A stretch of 64,000 nt of DNA from Hirundichthys speculiger (taxonomy: Eukaryota; Chordata; Actinopteri; Beloniformes; Exocoetidae), in assembly GCA_018398805.1 (NCBI GenBank), contig JAGFBZ010002028.1, positions 310,001 to 374,000 of the forward strand. Direction: 5' to 3'. Below are positions 33,572 to 46,919 of this stretch, piece by piece. Every line of letters begins with the position of its first letter. Within the stretch, counting starts at the first letter, position 1. The notes under the pieces were generated by a model, which did not search any database, was not told the DNA's origin, and worked only from the letters and a program-made list of their open reading frames with translations. The position numbers and the translations under genes are program-made.

Positions 33572-36500
33572 CTGGTCTACAGTAGTTCTGCTGTTGCATT
33601 AGTTTATTAAATTAGGGTGAAATCAACCCACAAAGATTAACTGAATACAGCAGCAGCAAATTGATGAAATATGTTTTCAGTGATTTAAAACAGAGAAAAG
33701 CAGCACAACAGCAGACTTTGGATGGCTTGTTTGACATTTTTGCCAACTTTTTTTTTTTTTGAGCAAGCAAATTTCTGAAATTACTCTAAACTGACATAAG
33801 GTAATGGCATCCACTTTATTTAGTCCACGTTCCCTTTAACATTTGGGTGCACTTTTTTCTCAAGGTTGAAAAGATAACATTGTTATATAAAGAGACATGA
33901 TATAAAGAGCAAATGTGGATGATTGAGTACCTCCCCAAAAAAAGAGAGGAAAATTGAAGTGTCACATAGACAGTTCTGAATTAATTTGTCTTCTGGGATG
34001 AGTCTGTTTACAGAGAGCTCAACAGATACAACAGAGAGCATGTCTTCCTAACATCTGATCCCCCAAACTAATCTGACGTCTATGAAATAAAACTGCACTG
34101 TGTATTTACGTCCTTTGTAGTGAAAAACAATCGTATCTGAATCGAGTCAAAATGTCACTGGAAGCAAATACTGGCTGCTATATTCATCCTGATACACCTC
34201 TCTTTAACTGTGTGTGCAGTTTGTATAAATGTGGCCATTCAAACATGATACAATAGACTCTGAGTGGGACTGATGCCAAACTGGAGACAGGAAACGGCAC
34301 ATCAGGGCCGCTCTGACTCAACTGCACGTTTTTGAGGGCACAGGTGCAAACACCAGACGCTAATGTATCATTTTTAATGACGACATGGTGACAAATGTAT
34401 ATTGTCATGTTCAAGTATTTCAGTAAACGCGCACGTGTAAATCAATTTCTTGCTATAAAGAAAATATAAATCAACACATTTTACAATGAGGTAATTCTGA
34501 AAATCTTATCACTGCAGTGATTTTACTCCTTCCTTTAAGGAACAGCAATGTGTTTCCTGAGTTTAATAAAAGAGCACTTGTGTATCTCGGAGTTAAATAT
34601 AGATTTAATTATAATTTAAATTCCACTTTCAAATTAGCTTTACAGTAATGTGAAAAACAAAGTACGCACACTTTCATTTCTAAGGTTTTATCTATCAGGA
34701 GGCTCCTTTATAAAACCATTTTTTTTGGACAGTTTGCAGGTCTGGAGCACTCAGGTTCGTGCTAACACAAGGCCCTACAGGAAAGACATCAGCGGTGGTT
34801 TTTGATAAGCAGCTATTGTTGCCAATAAATCTGGGAAGGTTATGAGGCCATTTCTAAAGAATTCAGAATCCACCATGAATCCATCAAATGAGAACGATTA
34901 TTCACAAGTCGACAGTGTTCAATGCGATCTTCCCAGCGGTGTCCCAGCAAGTTCACCCAAAGGTCAGATAAGCAGAGAAGTCCTAAGAGCCACATCTCAG
35001 TCTCTGCATGTTCAAAGTTCATGACAGGATAGTTAGGAAAAAATGCTAAATAACAGTGGCTTGTTAGTAAAGATTACCAGCGTCTCCTCTCTGAAAACGA
35101 CATGGCAGTGTGGCTTTGATTGGTAAAGTTGTAATCAACAAATCACAAAACTCTTAGACAGACGTAACTCAAAGTAGAGCTGTTTGGCCATAACGCAAAG
35201 CGCCAAACCAGTGAATCTTCAACATAATTACTGAGGAGGAACAGGCAAAAGTTGTTGATATAGCCAAGTCAAAGTGCAGACCTCCTCTGATTTCAAGTGC
35301 GTAAACAAATAGCCACAAACCTTAATGAACTGAAGCAATGTTGTAAAGAACAGTGGGCCAAAATTCCTCCACGGTCATGTGGAGAGTAGAGGAAACTAAA
35401 TAATTGCTGCTAATGGGGGCTCTGGAAAAGCTATTGAAGCATGTGCTGTTGCTAGTTTTTCCACACATTCCTAAATAAAAAGGTGACAAAGTTATTTATT
35501 AGGCCTTTCTGGCTTAATTATCCAGTGTTGGATATAGTAACATCTAAAGGCACGCACTGCAACAATTGAACACCCCCCCCCCCCCCCCCCATCAGATTCT
35601 GGGCCAGCGGTGTAACATTACAGAGATGAAGAGGGACAGTAGTGGCATCTTTTGGTACAGTTTTCATATTGTAGGGGAATTTTGAAGGAAAATCCTCCTC
35701 AGAAACGATGGGCTTCAGCTGCTGCTTACAGTCTGATTATATGTGAACTTTGGATCATCCAGGATGTGATCAGTTATGTCATCAGGAAGCAATTTGAATC
35801 AAGCTCCTAATGAGAAGATAAGGGTATCTGGCTTGAAATTGTAATCATGAATTATACGTGTGACACACAGCCTGAATATAGCATCTGTGTGTGACAGCTG
35901 CTCAGATGGAGCTGTTATCACTGACGGTGGATGTTTGACTCATAAATGATGGTCTGCAACACTTTACAACACTGGCACTCTTACATCTGGGCACAACAAA
36001 TGCAGGATTGTACCTTAGATAATGATTCATTTATAGGAGCATACTGATGCAACTACACAAGAGGAAAAAAGATCATTATCAGTTAAAATTATAGAGGATT
36101 TATTGTACTAAAAAATATGTATTTTAAAATTATTGACATTTAAACTTTTCAAATAATAGTAACAAACTTAAATCATGCTCTTTAGCTCTTTATAAGGTAA
36201 TAAATCATTGTTTTAACATAAACTCTTTCACATGACAAGAGCACGAAACAACCCGTTTATGTGAAGGAACAATGAGCAGAAAGTGGTGCTTCTCTGCTTG
36301 TGGCTCATTCACAGGCTTTGATGAAGCTCTGCTTCTTGTTTAGGTTGAAACCTGGTCATAATATCCACAATAGCTCCTAAAATGTCTTCATTTGAAGCTG
36401 CAACACAGCAACGTTGTTCAAACTCAGCCACTGATGTCTGCTTCGTCAGCTGAAAACAGACGTTCATTTAATTCTCCTGTCCTGTACCTGTTATGACCAA

Positions 36501-39500
36501 ATACAATAGATGCAAGATTGAAAAAAAAAAAAATCATTGAAATTCTAATCATTTAATACTAGTTTTATTAAACATGAAAATCATTCCAGTATGGTTAGCT
36601 GATGCCAGAGCCGAAACAAAACTGACTGTGATGTTTTCCTTTTTCACGACCCTGGAAACAGTGAAACTATAAATTCAACCTGCAGAAGACTCATCACCCA
36701 AAGGAGATGCTGTCTTGGTGTGACTCCTGGAAAAATCTGCTTGTAACCGCATAGCTTTTTAAGTCACTTTGGACATCAGATAAATCGATCAATAACTTTC
36801 CCAGCACATGATCTGGTGCACTTAGGGGGAGACAGCGGTTATCAAAGTGCCGTCCTGCGCCTTGTTGTGTCTCGGCCACGGCTGGAAAAGCAGAGTTCTT
36901 CATCTCTGCTATGACTGAGAAAATCTGCATCCTGCTTAATTTATGACTATTGATAATATCCAGATGAAAACAGAAACCATTACATGAGCCCCGTCCTCAC
37001 GGACCGATCTCGCTGAGCTGCAGTACAGTCATAGTTAAGTAACTATTTAAATATAGTCTGAGACTATTCTGTCGAGCCAGAAAGCACTCAAAAACAAGCT
37101 TTTTAAATTATTGTTTTAACTTTAATAGATGCATAAATGAATGAGTGATTGCTAAAGGTACTGAAAACTAATGCTGTTGTTTGAACATCAGGATCAGGTG
37201 TAATAATGCAGAATAATTACAGTAACTGAGGCAACGTGCATCTAAGTTTTGCATTTTCAGTGCTTTAGTGTGGTTTTAATGGTTGCCCTCCACCACACGC
37301 CACGTTCAAGGTTAACACCTCTGCTGGCAGGTTAAGGACACGAGGTTCAGCTTTCATCACGGCCTCATCAGGAGGCTTAATAAATTACATGACTCGGGCA
37401 CAGAGGGTGAAGCAAGCTCTGCCAAACAGAAGTTGGAGGGAAGGACAGCTCAAAGGTCCAGCCGGAAAATCTAACATATTACAGTCCAGCTGAGATGCAT
37501 TAAATCTGGAGGGGGGAGAAAAAACAAAACACTCTAGATCTAGATTAAATGAAAAAAAAAAACAGTATGTCTAGTTCTTCATATCCAGCATTTGTTTGTT
37601 AAGGAATGTCATGATTTAGTTTTACTGATCTCCGCTTTTAGTTTGTTTATAAGATAGTAGCCTTTATTCACTATTTTGTTTGTTTGCATCTTATGTTTCT
37701 TGGGTCAGCATAATACTTTATCGATCCTCTTTCATCCGATATCAAGTTCAGATAGCATTGCTTTCAGTCATATACTGCACAAAAAGCTTTTGATAAAATT
37801 AAACTTGTGTCATAAATCTCTTTCTCGGTCATTTATCCTCTCCTGTCCTCTCCTGCCCTCGTATGTCTCGGTAATGGCCACATTAACCTATTTGAGATCG
37901 ACAGACTTTTCCATTTGATTTCCCTGGAGGAAGATTGAAAAAAAAAAAAAAACCTTTTACGATATTTGATTCAACATTCACATTAGGTGATAAAGCCGAG
38001 ACATCCATTTATTGTTGTATGAGACATTCGGCCTTGAATGGAATTTCCCAACCCATTTCTGACTTTATGAGCCACATAAAGACAAAATAATTTCTCCCAA
38101 GAGTAGCCATTCTTCATCACTAGTCATTATAAAGGACTTCAGGGGACTATTTGCTCCTTTATTTCCATGTCATTCATATATTTCATCTAGAATTGATGTT
38201 GACTTTTATGTCTAGATGTGAATCTTGCACTGCAACTGAATAATCAAAGAACCCATTATATTCTTTATAAAACACGTTTCCAACACCAGGAAGTTTGCGT
38301 CCTCGGTTTATTATTAAGCTTGATCACTGAGTTACTTTGAATTTGACCTGATAGAACAAATACATTGGAGGCGTTTCAGTTTTAGTCAGTCAACCGTGGC
38401 ACTAAGAAAGTGGTAAACTCTCCGGTCCAGTCAGTCAGCTGTGGCGTAGCAATGAAGAACATAACGTACCTCCAGTTCAGAGAATTGGAGCCCACAGATT
38501 TTTCTGAAACAGACGTATAAATGAGACAAAATAACTGCAATAAACCAGAGGAGAGCCTGGATTAGCTCCCGAAGGGGTCGCCTCATTACTTATTAAGAGC
38601 TTTATATAAATACTCATGTGGGCCCAAGTAAGTGATATCATGGTCCACTCACACAGTGGGATCGTATTACAGTTTTCTGCCAATATGAAACTGGGGGGTA
38701 GTAATGTGTGTGAGGGTGACGTGCCTCCGGTTATCTCTGATTGCATTAAAAATTGAAAAGGTCAGACTTTTGCACTGAGTGTAAAAGACGCTGCTGGAGA
38801 GGTGAAGACAGAGAGACGGAGCGCGTTAATGGAATTTTTAATGCCTTTTTATGGTCAGTCTTTGTATGAATAGAAATCTCGGGGTCATGAACTACTTATG
38901 AGCAAGAGGTTAAGTCATCATCACCTGTGGCTTGAGGTTTCTTTTTCTGTACACAAATTGAGAATTTTTCCTCAGATGATGGTGTTTACTGAGCATTAAG
39001 CCCTCTGGACTTTTCACATTAACACTTTTATTAGACTTCCTGTCAGTGCTGAAAGAGGGGAGGGAAATGGGCTCGCAGTATGAGTCGCCGCTCATGGCTC
39101 AGCCTGGGAAAATAAAACAAAAAATAGAATATAATAATACGAATCAGCCTCCGCCCTCAGGCTCGATTGTTTGTCTGTTTCTCCCTGTTTTTGTCTCTCG
39201 CATTTCTGACTACTACAAAGTAATGGTGTGAAATGTAAAATCACATTTAGAATTGTATGGAGCTGCTTTGCGTTAAAAAAAAAAAAAAAAACTGATTCCC
39301 AATTTTTCTCGTTGTCCAACAGCAGCTCAAAAAGTCTGAAAAAGTGAGAGTTCAATACGTCCATCTGCAGCTGTTGAGAGCGCGTTGGCCAAGGAGATAA
39401 GTCTTTGACAAATGTAACAGCTGGATTGTGTGACGAACTGCTGCAACTATTCTGGTCCCAGCGATGACACAATACTAGTTTTTAAAAAATTACAGCAAAA

Positions 39501-41999
39501 GAGGAAGAACTTGGAGGGACAGAGATGAGTAATCCAGAGAAAAGGTGGCTGGAAAGAAGGAAGTGAATAACAGAAGCAGTGTCTGGGAGTACACAAAGAC
39601 CACTTTTCCCCTCATTTATACCTTATATTGTTCCCCTCTGACCCCTGGAGGACTCGGCAGCAGCAGTTTCTAAACCTGAGAACAAGTCAGAGCTTCCATG
39701 GATTGTATCAGAAAGTCAGCTTCCAACCTTGTGACCAAGCCAAAGGGAATTCACTGCCAATAACCTCAGTCTGTGCTGACTTACTTCAACCACAGAGGAG
39801 AAACTAATCAGTGAAATCTCCTGCTCAGTCTTGCTCCTAGGAATGCTAATAAAGCAGCTTTGTTAAAAAAAGTTGTTTCATTTGATTGAGGTCAGATACT
39901 TTGTAACGCTGCAATTATAGATCAGAGATTTCCAAGAATTGCTGATCAAAGCCATGTGAGTGTGTTAGTGAGGGGTAAAGTTGGTTATTTGTTTTATTTT
40001 ATTGTAGGAGGCTAAACTGTGACCACCCTGTGGATACAGCCGGTGCTTTAGAAAGTTCTGATCTTTTCAAGACGGCAGGTGAAAAATGCAGATATGTCTT
40101 CATCTTAAATTAATATTTGGAAATTTAATTCATTATTTTCAGTATTCTTCATGTGAAAACTAGTTTTAATAGTAGACCTGTTTCTTGCTACAAACACACA
40201 ACCTAATTTTGATACACACCAGTAAAAAGATGCCGATGTAAATAAAGTTTAACTGTGGACATTCTTCACTAAACTACACATTAGTTAAAACTGACCTACA
40301 TTTATTTGGAATTAAAACACTGACTTTTGAGCTGAAGATGTTTGTTTCAGTAGACAGAGACAATCACAATCCCCATTTGGGGATTTGAAAAGTTTTCCAA
40401 AGTGCAAAAAAAAAAAACCAAAAACTTAAATTTGTAATTTGAGTTTGAACTTGTATTAATCAGATGCAAGTAGAAGATAAATGTTTTTTAATGACCAAAG
40501 TTCACTTTATGTTGGAACAAAAAAAAAAAAAAAAAAAAGCGTATATAATATGAAAATAACACAGCTCTGGAAGAGGATCAAATAAAAATAAGTTGAAGTA
40601 GATCCACCTCTGAACCGAGGGTAGCAGGCGTGGACGGACACACCTTCTTCACCAACGAGCCCATCGTCTCTCCGATGTGTGGTTCTGCAAACCACACACG
40701 TTGTACGTAAACATGCACTGATTCAGGCTGGTCTGTGTAAATAACTGTGGTTTGTGTGGGTTTTCTCCAGGTATTCTGGCATCTTCCCACAATCCCAAAA
40801 CATAATTTAATCTGGTGAGCGTGTGCGGTCCTACGATGGACTGGCGAGACGGTTAATAAGCTAATATGTGGATGAAACTCGTAAACTGAGATGCATTTAA
40901 TCACATTTAATGATCATTTAACTGTAATCAGTATAATGTCTGGTTTTTCTTGGTGCCACTTTTTCTTCCCTGTGAATATAACAATAGAGGAGTTTAGTAT
41001 TTGGGAGGAAATTTAAATGACAGCTGAAAAAGTAGCAGCAGTGGTTCATTAGCAGGTTTGTCTGGTGCCGAATAAAGAAAGTCAAAAGTGCCTACAGTTG
41101 TCACAGTAATTAGAAGATAACGTCTCTTGCACATTACAAGTCTGAAACCGCACTTAAAACAATCAGAGGTCTGAAAAAATGCAGAAAATTAGATCTTACT
41201 TGTTACGTAAATGTGTGATTTTTAAAAAATAACAGTAAGTGCAAAGCTTACTGACAAACATGTTAAATTGCCGGTTGATACTTGAACATTAAAAGTCAGC
41301 TCAGAATTTGTCAGTGAAATGTTTTGACGTGAAGTTGGAGTCGTAAAAAGATTAGGATCATTTCTATAATAGACGGCACCTCTAAAACAGCAATAATTAC
41401 AGCAAATGTGGTTGACTGTAGCGGCTGCTGTTGCATTAATTCCTTTAAATGACGTAGATTTTTCCACATAGTTGTTCCAATGTTTCTGAAACATGTTGTG
41501 ACTAAAACTGTTCTGAATCAAACTTCTGTGATATGAAGCGGAACCGCAGCTCAGAACAAACCACACGGCGTATGGGGAACATTAACTGTTTGTTCGTGCA
41601 GATATCCGGTCCGACCAATCACACGGCAGCAGCTCAATGCATTTAGGTGTGACATTGTCAAGAAAATCTGCGGATGTTAAAACCGAGTGTCAGAATGGTG
41701 TTTAAAAGTTAATGTTCCTGGCTGATCTACTGGGATTTTCACACGCAGGCATCTTACAGAAAATGCTCCAAAAAAGAGAAAATATCCAGTGTGCCAGTTC
41801 AGGGCCGACGCGCCTCATTGGTACCAGATATCAGAGCGTCGTGGCCAGATTGTTCCCAGATCAGAGAAGCAACAAACTGAAATCACTGGTTCTTAAATCC
41901 AGAGTGAATCTTAAAGCAGATGAACTACAGCGGTCAAAGAGCACTTCAGGTGCAGGAAACTGGAAACACCTCCCACAGACTCACTGAAATTAGACGATA

Positions 42000-42180
42000 A
42001 GGTTATAAAGTTATCGCTTGGCCTGACGGCTCAGTTTCTGCTGTTCATTCAGGTCAGCAACAACATGAAAGCACGGGTCCATCCTACCTTGTATCAGCAG
42101 TTCAGACTGGTGGTGGTGGTAGTGGTATAAGGGTATGGGGGATTTTCTTTTTTTAGGTATACACCCAAAGCATAAATGGA
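42000..42180 (-). repeat. Possible dispersed repeat fragment in the ptger2 intron
   Basis: The segment with AACATGAAAGCACGGGTCCA, then GTTCAGACTGGTGGTGG and TATGGGGGATTTTCTTT resembles transposon-derived sequence I have seen in many fish genomes (a frame reads MKARVHP then LYQQF). I cannot name the family, and the strand is uncertain. Confidence 0.3.
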
Positions 42181-42189
42181 TCGACTCAA

Positions 42190-42237
42190 ACCACGTCCCA
42201 GCTGTGCTGGAGTAGCAGAGCACAGCTGGGACGTGGT
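42190..42237. repeat. Perfect 19-bp hairpin with 10-nt loop
   Basis: Left arm ACCACGTCCCAGCTGTGCT (42190-42208), loop of 10 nt, right arm exactly complementary (42219-42237). It lies 230 bp upstream of ptger2 coding exon 2 on the sense strand and would form a stem in the pre-mRNA. Origin unknown; see findings. Confidence 0.95.
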
Positions 42238-42466
42238 GGAACGGGAGATCTGCTTCAGGAATGTCAGACACAAGGTGGTCCAGCCCAGAACGAGGAAGGT
42301 AAAAACTCTAAAGGGGGTGTAGGTTGGTGCTGTGCTGTCTGGTTTCATTGCTCATCTCTTGCTGCTGCTGTATGAATCAATGATGTATAACCAGGGTGTC
42401 AGTAAGGATGCAACTGTTTAGCGTATCAGTGATGTCATGGACTTTGCCTCTCTGTCAACCTTGCAG

Positions 42467-42739
42467 ATCCGAGTGTACATCAACTCTTTAAGGATTCAAG
42501 ACGAGTCTCACGCCGACGACCTGGAAGCCCTCCGCTTTATCTCTGTGAACTCCATCGTCGACCCGTGGGTCTTCATCCTCCTCTCCCCCAGCGTGCTGCA
42601 CTTTTTCTGGTTTTCGGTCTGTCAGGCCTCCAGGGATCCCGTTAGTAAACTATCAGTGACTAAAGAGATGGCTCCTGCAAGTGTGGAGCTGTCTCGCCCA
42701 GCGCTGTGCACGGAGCAGTTTACCCCTGAGACTGTATGA
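42467..42739 (+). CDS. ptger2: Prostaglandin E2 receptor EP2, coding exon 2 (TM7 and C-tail)
   Basis: Final coding exon, 90 codons plus TGA, entered in phase 0 after CCTTGCAG. It starts [20 protein letters not shown], continues [20 protein letters not shown] (TM7) and ends EQFTPETV. The R in LRF corresponds to the TM7 arginine that binds the prostanoid carboxylate, and DPWVF replaces the NPxxY motif as in all prostanoid receptors. The C-tail is about 50 residues with several Ser/Thr that could be phosphorylated. With exon 1 the receptor has 373 residues, close to the usual EP2 length of about 360. Confidence 0.95.
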   Translation: MRVYINSLRIQDESHADDLEALRFISVNSIVDPWVFILLSPSVLHFFWFSVCQASRDPVSKLSVTKEMAPASVELSRPALCTEQFTPETV

Positions 42740-43479
42740 TTGTTGCAGCGCTTTATCCATGTTTGTATTTATTATTATTGGTTAGAAATTGTGCTGTTCT
42801 GCAGGGTCTCATGAGATGCTGAGGTTTGGCGTTGCCATGTTACTGATAAGCAGATCCAAACATCTGGATCAGCCCATTGCCTTCACTTCCTCCCACTGTG
42901 CACATTTCATTTAAGTATAGGAACCATAAATAAGTTGACCTTTCTGGAGCAGTTTGACTTTCTTATAGCTGCTGAGAGTTAATTAAATTGAAAAGGCAGC
43001 TGTTAGTGATATACTGATCCTGAATTCAAATGAATTAGAAAAGCAGAGGGACACAGTCACAGAAGCCTCTGCGTTTCAAGCATGTCTTTACAAGTGGAGG
43101 AAATGATGAGCTGTGGGGAAATATTTGAGCGAGTACCTGTAATTTTCCCTCCAGTGACATGCACCTGTAGAACGAGCAATCTGTGGCAAGCTGGGTGAAA
43201 TGAAAAACAGGGATCCTGGAGGAGTTTGGGTCGCGAAATACCAAATTAACCTGTGGAATTTGGCAGCATGTATGAAAAAGAAAGTTACAGAAAATCCTCA
43301 AATTCACCATGACGCCATAAATGACCTTTGATCCCAGACACGTTTCTGCTGATATGAGGATGTCGGTGGTCACAGTTATCGCCTTATCAGCTCTGAGCTT
43401 CCTTAGTTCTGACACAGATGCCTGCCCGAAAAGGTAAAAGGGCAAGAAGGAGAAGATTTCACTCAGGGAGTGAGTAAAA

Positions 43480-43502
43480 ATAAATAAATAAATAAATAAA
43501 CA
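43480..43502. repeat. (AAAT)n microsatellite
   Basis: Five to six copies of AAAT in the presumed ptger2 3' UTR; it overlaps a possible early AATAAA signal. Confidence 0.85.
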
Positions 43503-43620
43503 CGAGTACACTTACACTAGAAGGATTATTTAAATGTTATTTCCATGTTTGGTATGTCATACACGATATGTATTATTTAGTGGAAAAGGGAGATTTCAGT
43601 TCCAGTTTGAGTTAAAACTT

Positions 43621-43790
43621 GGGCAGCTGTGGCTCAGACGGACAGTCGGCTGTCGCTGGGTCGGCGGTTTGATCCCCGGCTCTTCCACATACTGAAGGGT
43701 CCTGAAGGCCCCTCGCATGGCAGCTCCTCTGCTGCCGGTGTGTGACTGTGTGTGTGAGTTTATTCAAAGCATTGTAACGTTCTGTGTAAA
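43621..43790 (+). mobile_element. tRNA-like SINE fragment
   Basis: A tRNA-like head has an A-box (TGGCTCAGACGG at 43630-43641) and, 24 bp further on, a B-box (GGTTTGATCCC at 43666-43676), followed by CCGGCTCTTCCACAT and a (TG)n-rich body. The box order and spacing fit an internal RNA polymerase III promoter. The head-body layout is common in teleost tRNA-derived repeats. It has no CCA end or clear cloverleaf, so it is not a tRNA gene. Confidence 0.6.
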
Positions 43791-43949
43791 AGTAAGCATT
43801 ATCATAGTAAATCAATATTCTCACATAGCTTGACCGTAATTGTAATACTTGTACTCATTTATAGCAAATAATAGCAACCGGTAGGAACAAGGAGCGCCTC
43901 CCTCAGTGACAAGATTGATTGTCTGACAGATCAGATTACACCTCCCTAA

Positions 43950-43968
43950 AATATATATATATATATAT
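43950..43968. repeat. (AT)n microsatellite
   Basis: About nine AT units in the presumed ptger2 3' UTR. Confidence 0.85.
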
Positions 43969-45081
43969 GTCTGTAGGTAAGGATGAAAGCAGACCCATAC
44001 AGCCTTTTTGCAAATGTGCAACGACACATATTGTTGATATTAATAGAGCATAATTCTCCTCTCTGCATCTTGCTTTAATACAACTGCTCAAACGATTATT
44101 TGGAAAACAACAACAATACTGACTCAAAGACCAAAGTGCCACTTAAACTGCATTAGTTTTACATGGGAGCATCTGTTACCAATGTCGCTGAAATTAAGTC
44201 TCTCTTTTCAAGTGGGAACTGAAAAGAGCGAACCAAAAACTGCTATTAAAACCTCGTACTGAAAGTTTAAAGTTCACTGATGATGAAGGAGGAGAAAATT
44301 AGGCCAGATCTCAGGTGCAGCGGTGAAACTCTTCCCTGCCAAAGACTGCACAAGTTAATTCATGTGTGATGAATTCTTCTTACCAACATGAAGCAACATT
44401 ACAAAAGAATGACGTCAGTCCGAAGGGAATTCTCGAAGTCAGATGCCAACCGAGTTTCCAGGAAAGAGCAGGTAGTTTTCTCCACTTAGCTGTTCTTTCC
44501 CTGCTGGCAGAAAGTTCTGCGTTGTCAGTTAAATATTAAATTATACAACACTGTGGGGAGTCGTTGCTACTAATTGCTCTGTCTCTTAAAAGTGAGGCCC
44601 AAAGGGAACGTTTAGGCGGGATCTTAGGTGACGGATGAGGGAAAAAAAAAAGTTACAAAAAAGCTGGAATCCAAGTTAAGCTGCAAATGACAGCGAGTCC
44701 TCTGAGATGTATCCAAGGGAATCCAGTGACTTTGTTGTTAGTCTGTTGTGTTGTGAGAACTACAGTTTGTTGCCTCTGGTGGTCTGATGTTGGATCTGAG
44801 CTCAGCATCAAAAAAGTTCAGTGTTTACCACAGTGACTTTCCCTTCCAGCCAACGTTAAATGTGAGTTCTGTTCCTGAGTATGGACACTAACTGTGTTTG
44901 ACAATGCTTCTTCGTACGTGCAGTCTTTTATGTGTGCATGACATGTATGTAAGAATGTGTCAGACAGAAAGCAAATGTAAAGTCAGTGAATGCTGCCGAC
45001 CTGGATATCTTTTACTCTCTCATCGAATACTGTAAATGAGACTGAATGCACTGAACATGCTCTGTGGCTTGTGTAAATAAA

Positions 45082-46900
45082 CATCTCATCTCCTAACTAT
45101 TCTGTCCAACCTGCTCTGTAAGCGTCCTTCCACCCCCACACCGCGACACATTCACTCAAACGCTCTTGTTTTCCTGTTTTCATCAAGTTTGTCTTCACAT
45201 TAAACACATTTTTGACCCTTTTTGAAATTATAAGATCCACTAATTTGTTCCCCACAATGCTGTCGGGTCCCAGAAGTATGGAGTTCTGGCTTTCAGACCC
45301 CACAAATACAGAAAACAAGACCAAACACACACACACACAACAGACTAATGGGACGTAGTGACCCCACAAATACAGAAAACAAGACCAAACACACACGCAC
45401 ACACAGCCTGGCAGCTTCAGGATGAATTCCAGATGTGGAGAAATTCTCCCTATTAAAATTCCTGTTTTAGATGCTGCACATCCTTGAAAAATGTCAATTA
45501 TTTTAAAGGCAAAAACATTCAATTATTTATGATGATAGAAATCACATTCAAATGAACAAGTTTAAAACATCTAAACCCATTATGAATAAGATTTACCTGT
45601 TGAAGGTGTGAGGAAGCAAGAAGATTCAATCTGAACCTTCATCAGTTTGCAGCAAACTAGCTAAAAAAGTGTGACGGAAGTGTTAATTTTATAATTTCTG
45701 ATATTAAAACTGCACATTACTCACTTTTACAGCAGACGAGCACACATGGATTAAAGTTTAGGGTGATTCATAGGTGGAAAAATACTTTTGGTTTTGATGC
45801 ATTGCATGCATGAGCACCGTTGTAAAAGTTGTGGACAAAAGAGTTTTTTTTTTAAAATTCAGAATAAAAAGAAAGATTAATCATTCTCTCAGGTACAAAT
45901 ACAAGACAAAATACAAATTAAACCTTTCAGATGTGATTTTACTCACATGAGATTTTATATATTTTTAAAATTTCTATTTTTTTTTTTTTTATTGATGCAC
46001 AACTTTAGATGAATATGCACAAATGCACTAACTAGTTGTCTTTCTCCATATTTATACGCCTGATCCAGTTGACATTAATGAAGGACCTCCTTACATTCTT
46101 TTCTCTTGTCAGTTTCAAACAACCTCTTTGTTGTCTGTGAATATTTATTTATAAGACATTTTTTTGTTTTGCTTGTTGAGTTTTTGTGGATTTGGGGTAC
46201 CAGGAGACCAAACACCAAAAAATGTAATTTAGGCCATTTTAATCAAAGTCCCATGTTACAGCTGCACTTGATCGATTTAGATTTATCAGCTGAAACCTGC
46301 AGATTTTATTAGACTTTTCCTCGCATTCCTTCCCTCATTTCTTCCCTCCTTTCCTTCTCTCTTCTGACTATTCTCCAGTTGATATGAGATAATTTGATAC
46401 ATCAAGAGTTATGATGGAAACATTAAATATGTGCCCTTCTCCCCTCTTGTCCTCTTTCAAATCATCCTGCTGATTCATCTCTTTTTCTTTATTGTCTCTT
46501 TTCTTTCATCTTGCAGTCCAGCAGCAATGAGCTATGATCCCTTTGGCATCAGGTATTGGTGTGAGCACAGCTGGTGTGCGTGTCTGTTAGTGTGTTAAAG
46601 TGCAAACCGTTGCCAAAGTAGGAGCCAACAAGTATTATAAAGTAGAGTAGCTCTACAGTTTAGATGCTTTTGGACATCACACAAAAGATGGATGTAGTGT
46701 GATTTTGTGTGTAAATCTGACATAAAACTCTCCAGAAGCACCTCTGACCTCCAGTCTGACGTTATGCAACACAGGCTTCCCGTGTCCTTGCACATTTTTA
46801 GATCAGTCATGGGCCCGTGAGCGCAATATCCACAAAATCCTTGCAGCAAACCTTTTCTCATAACGCAGTAGGCCACTGCAGCAGATACCAGTCACCCCTG
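45082..46900. other. Intergenic, no gene recognised
   Basis: Includes a tandem duplication of about 64 bp (45297-45420, unit starting GACCCCACAAATACAGAAAA with a CA run) and A/T runs near 45970. Short ORFs show no domain. Confidence 0.6.
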
Positions 46901-46919
46901 AGGGGCCGCGTCCCGTTTT

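Larger units (their letters stand above)
32228..42466 (+). other. ptger2: ptger2 intron in TM6 (10.2 kb)
   Basis: Phase-0 intron with donor GTAAGA and acceptor TTGCAG. Reading through the donor would add only two codons before a stop at 32234. The intron contains a complete Harbinger element (32282-33571), a poly-C run at 35573-35590, several A-runs and a perfect hairpin (42190-42237). The stretch 33575-42000 contains no gene, RNA gene or classifiable element that I could support. Confidence 0.9.
42740..45081 (+). promoter_or_regulatory. ptger2: ptger2 3' UTR with candidate poly(A) signal at 45076-45081
   Basis: After the stop there is no further ORF. A canonical AATAAA at 45076-45081 (context TGTAAATAAACATC) would give a 3' UTR of about 2.3 kb. 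An (AAAT)n repeat at 43480-43500 also contains AATAAA and could serve earlier. A tRNA-like SINE lies within (43621-43790). Several TGTAAATA and ATTTA motifs occur, as is common in transcripts of short-lived receptors. Confidence 0.45.

Noticed and set aside
43621..43700. A tRNA gene
   Set aside because: A and B boxes are present, but the cloverleaf stems do not pair and the body continues as a SINE.
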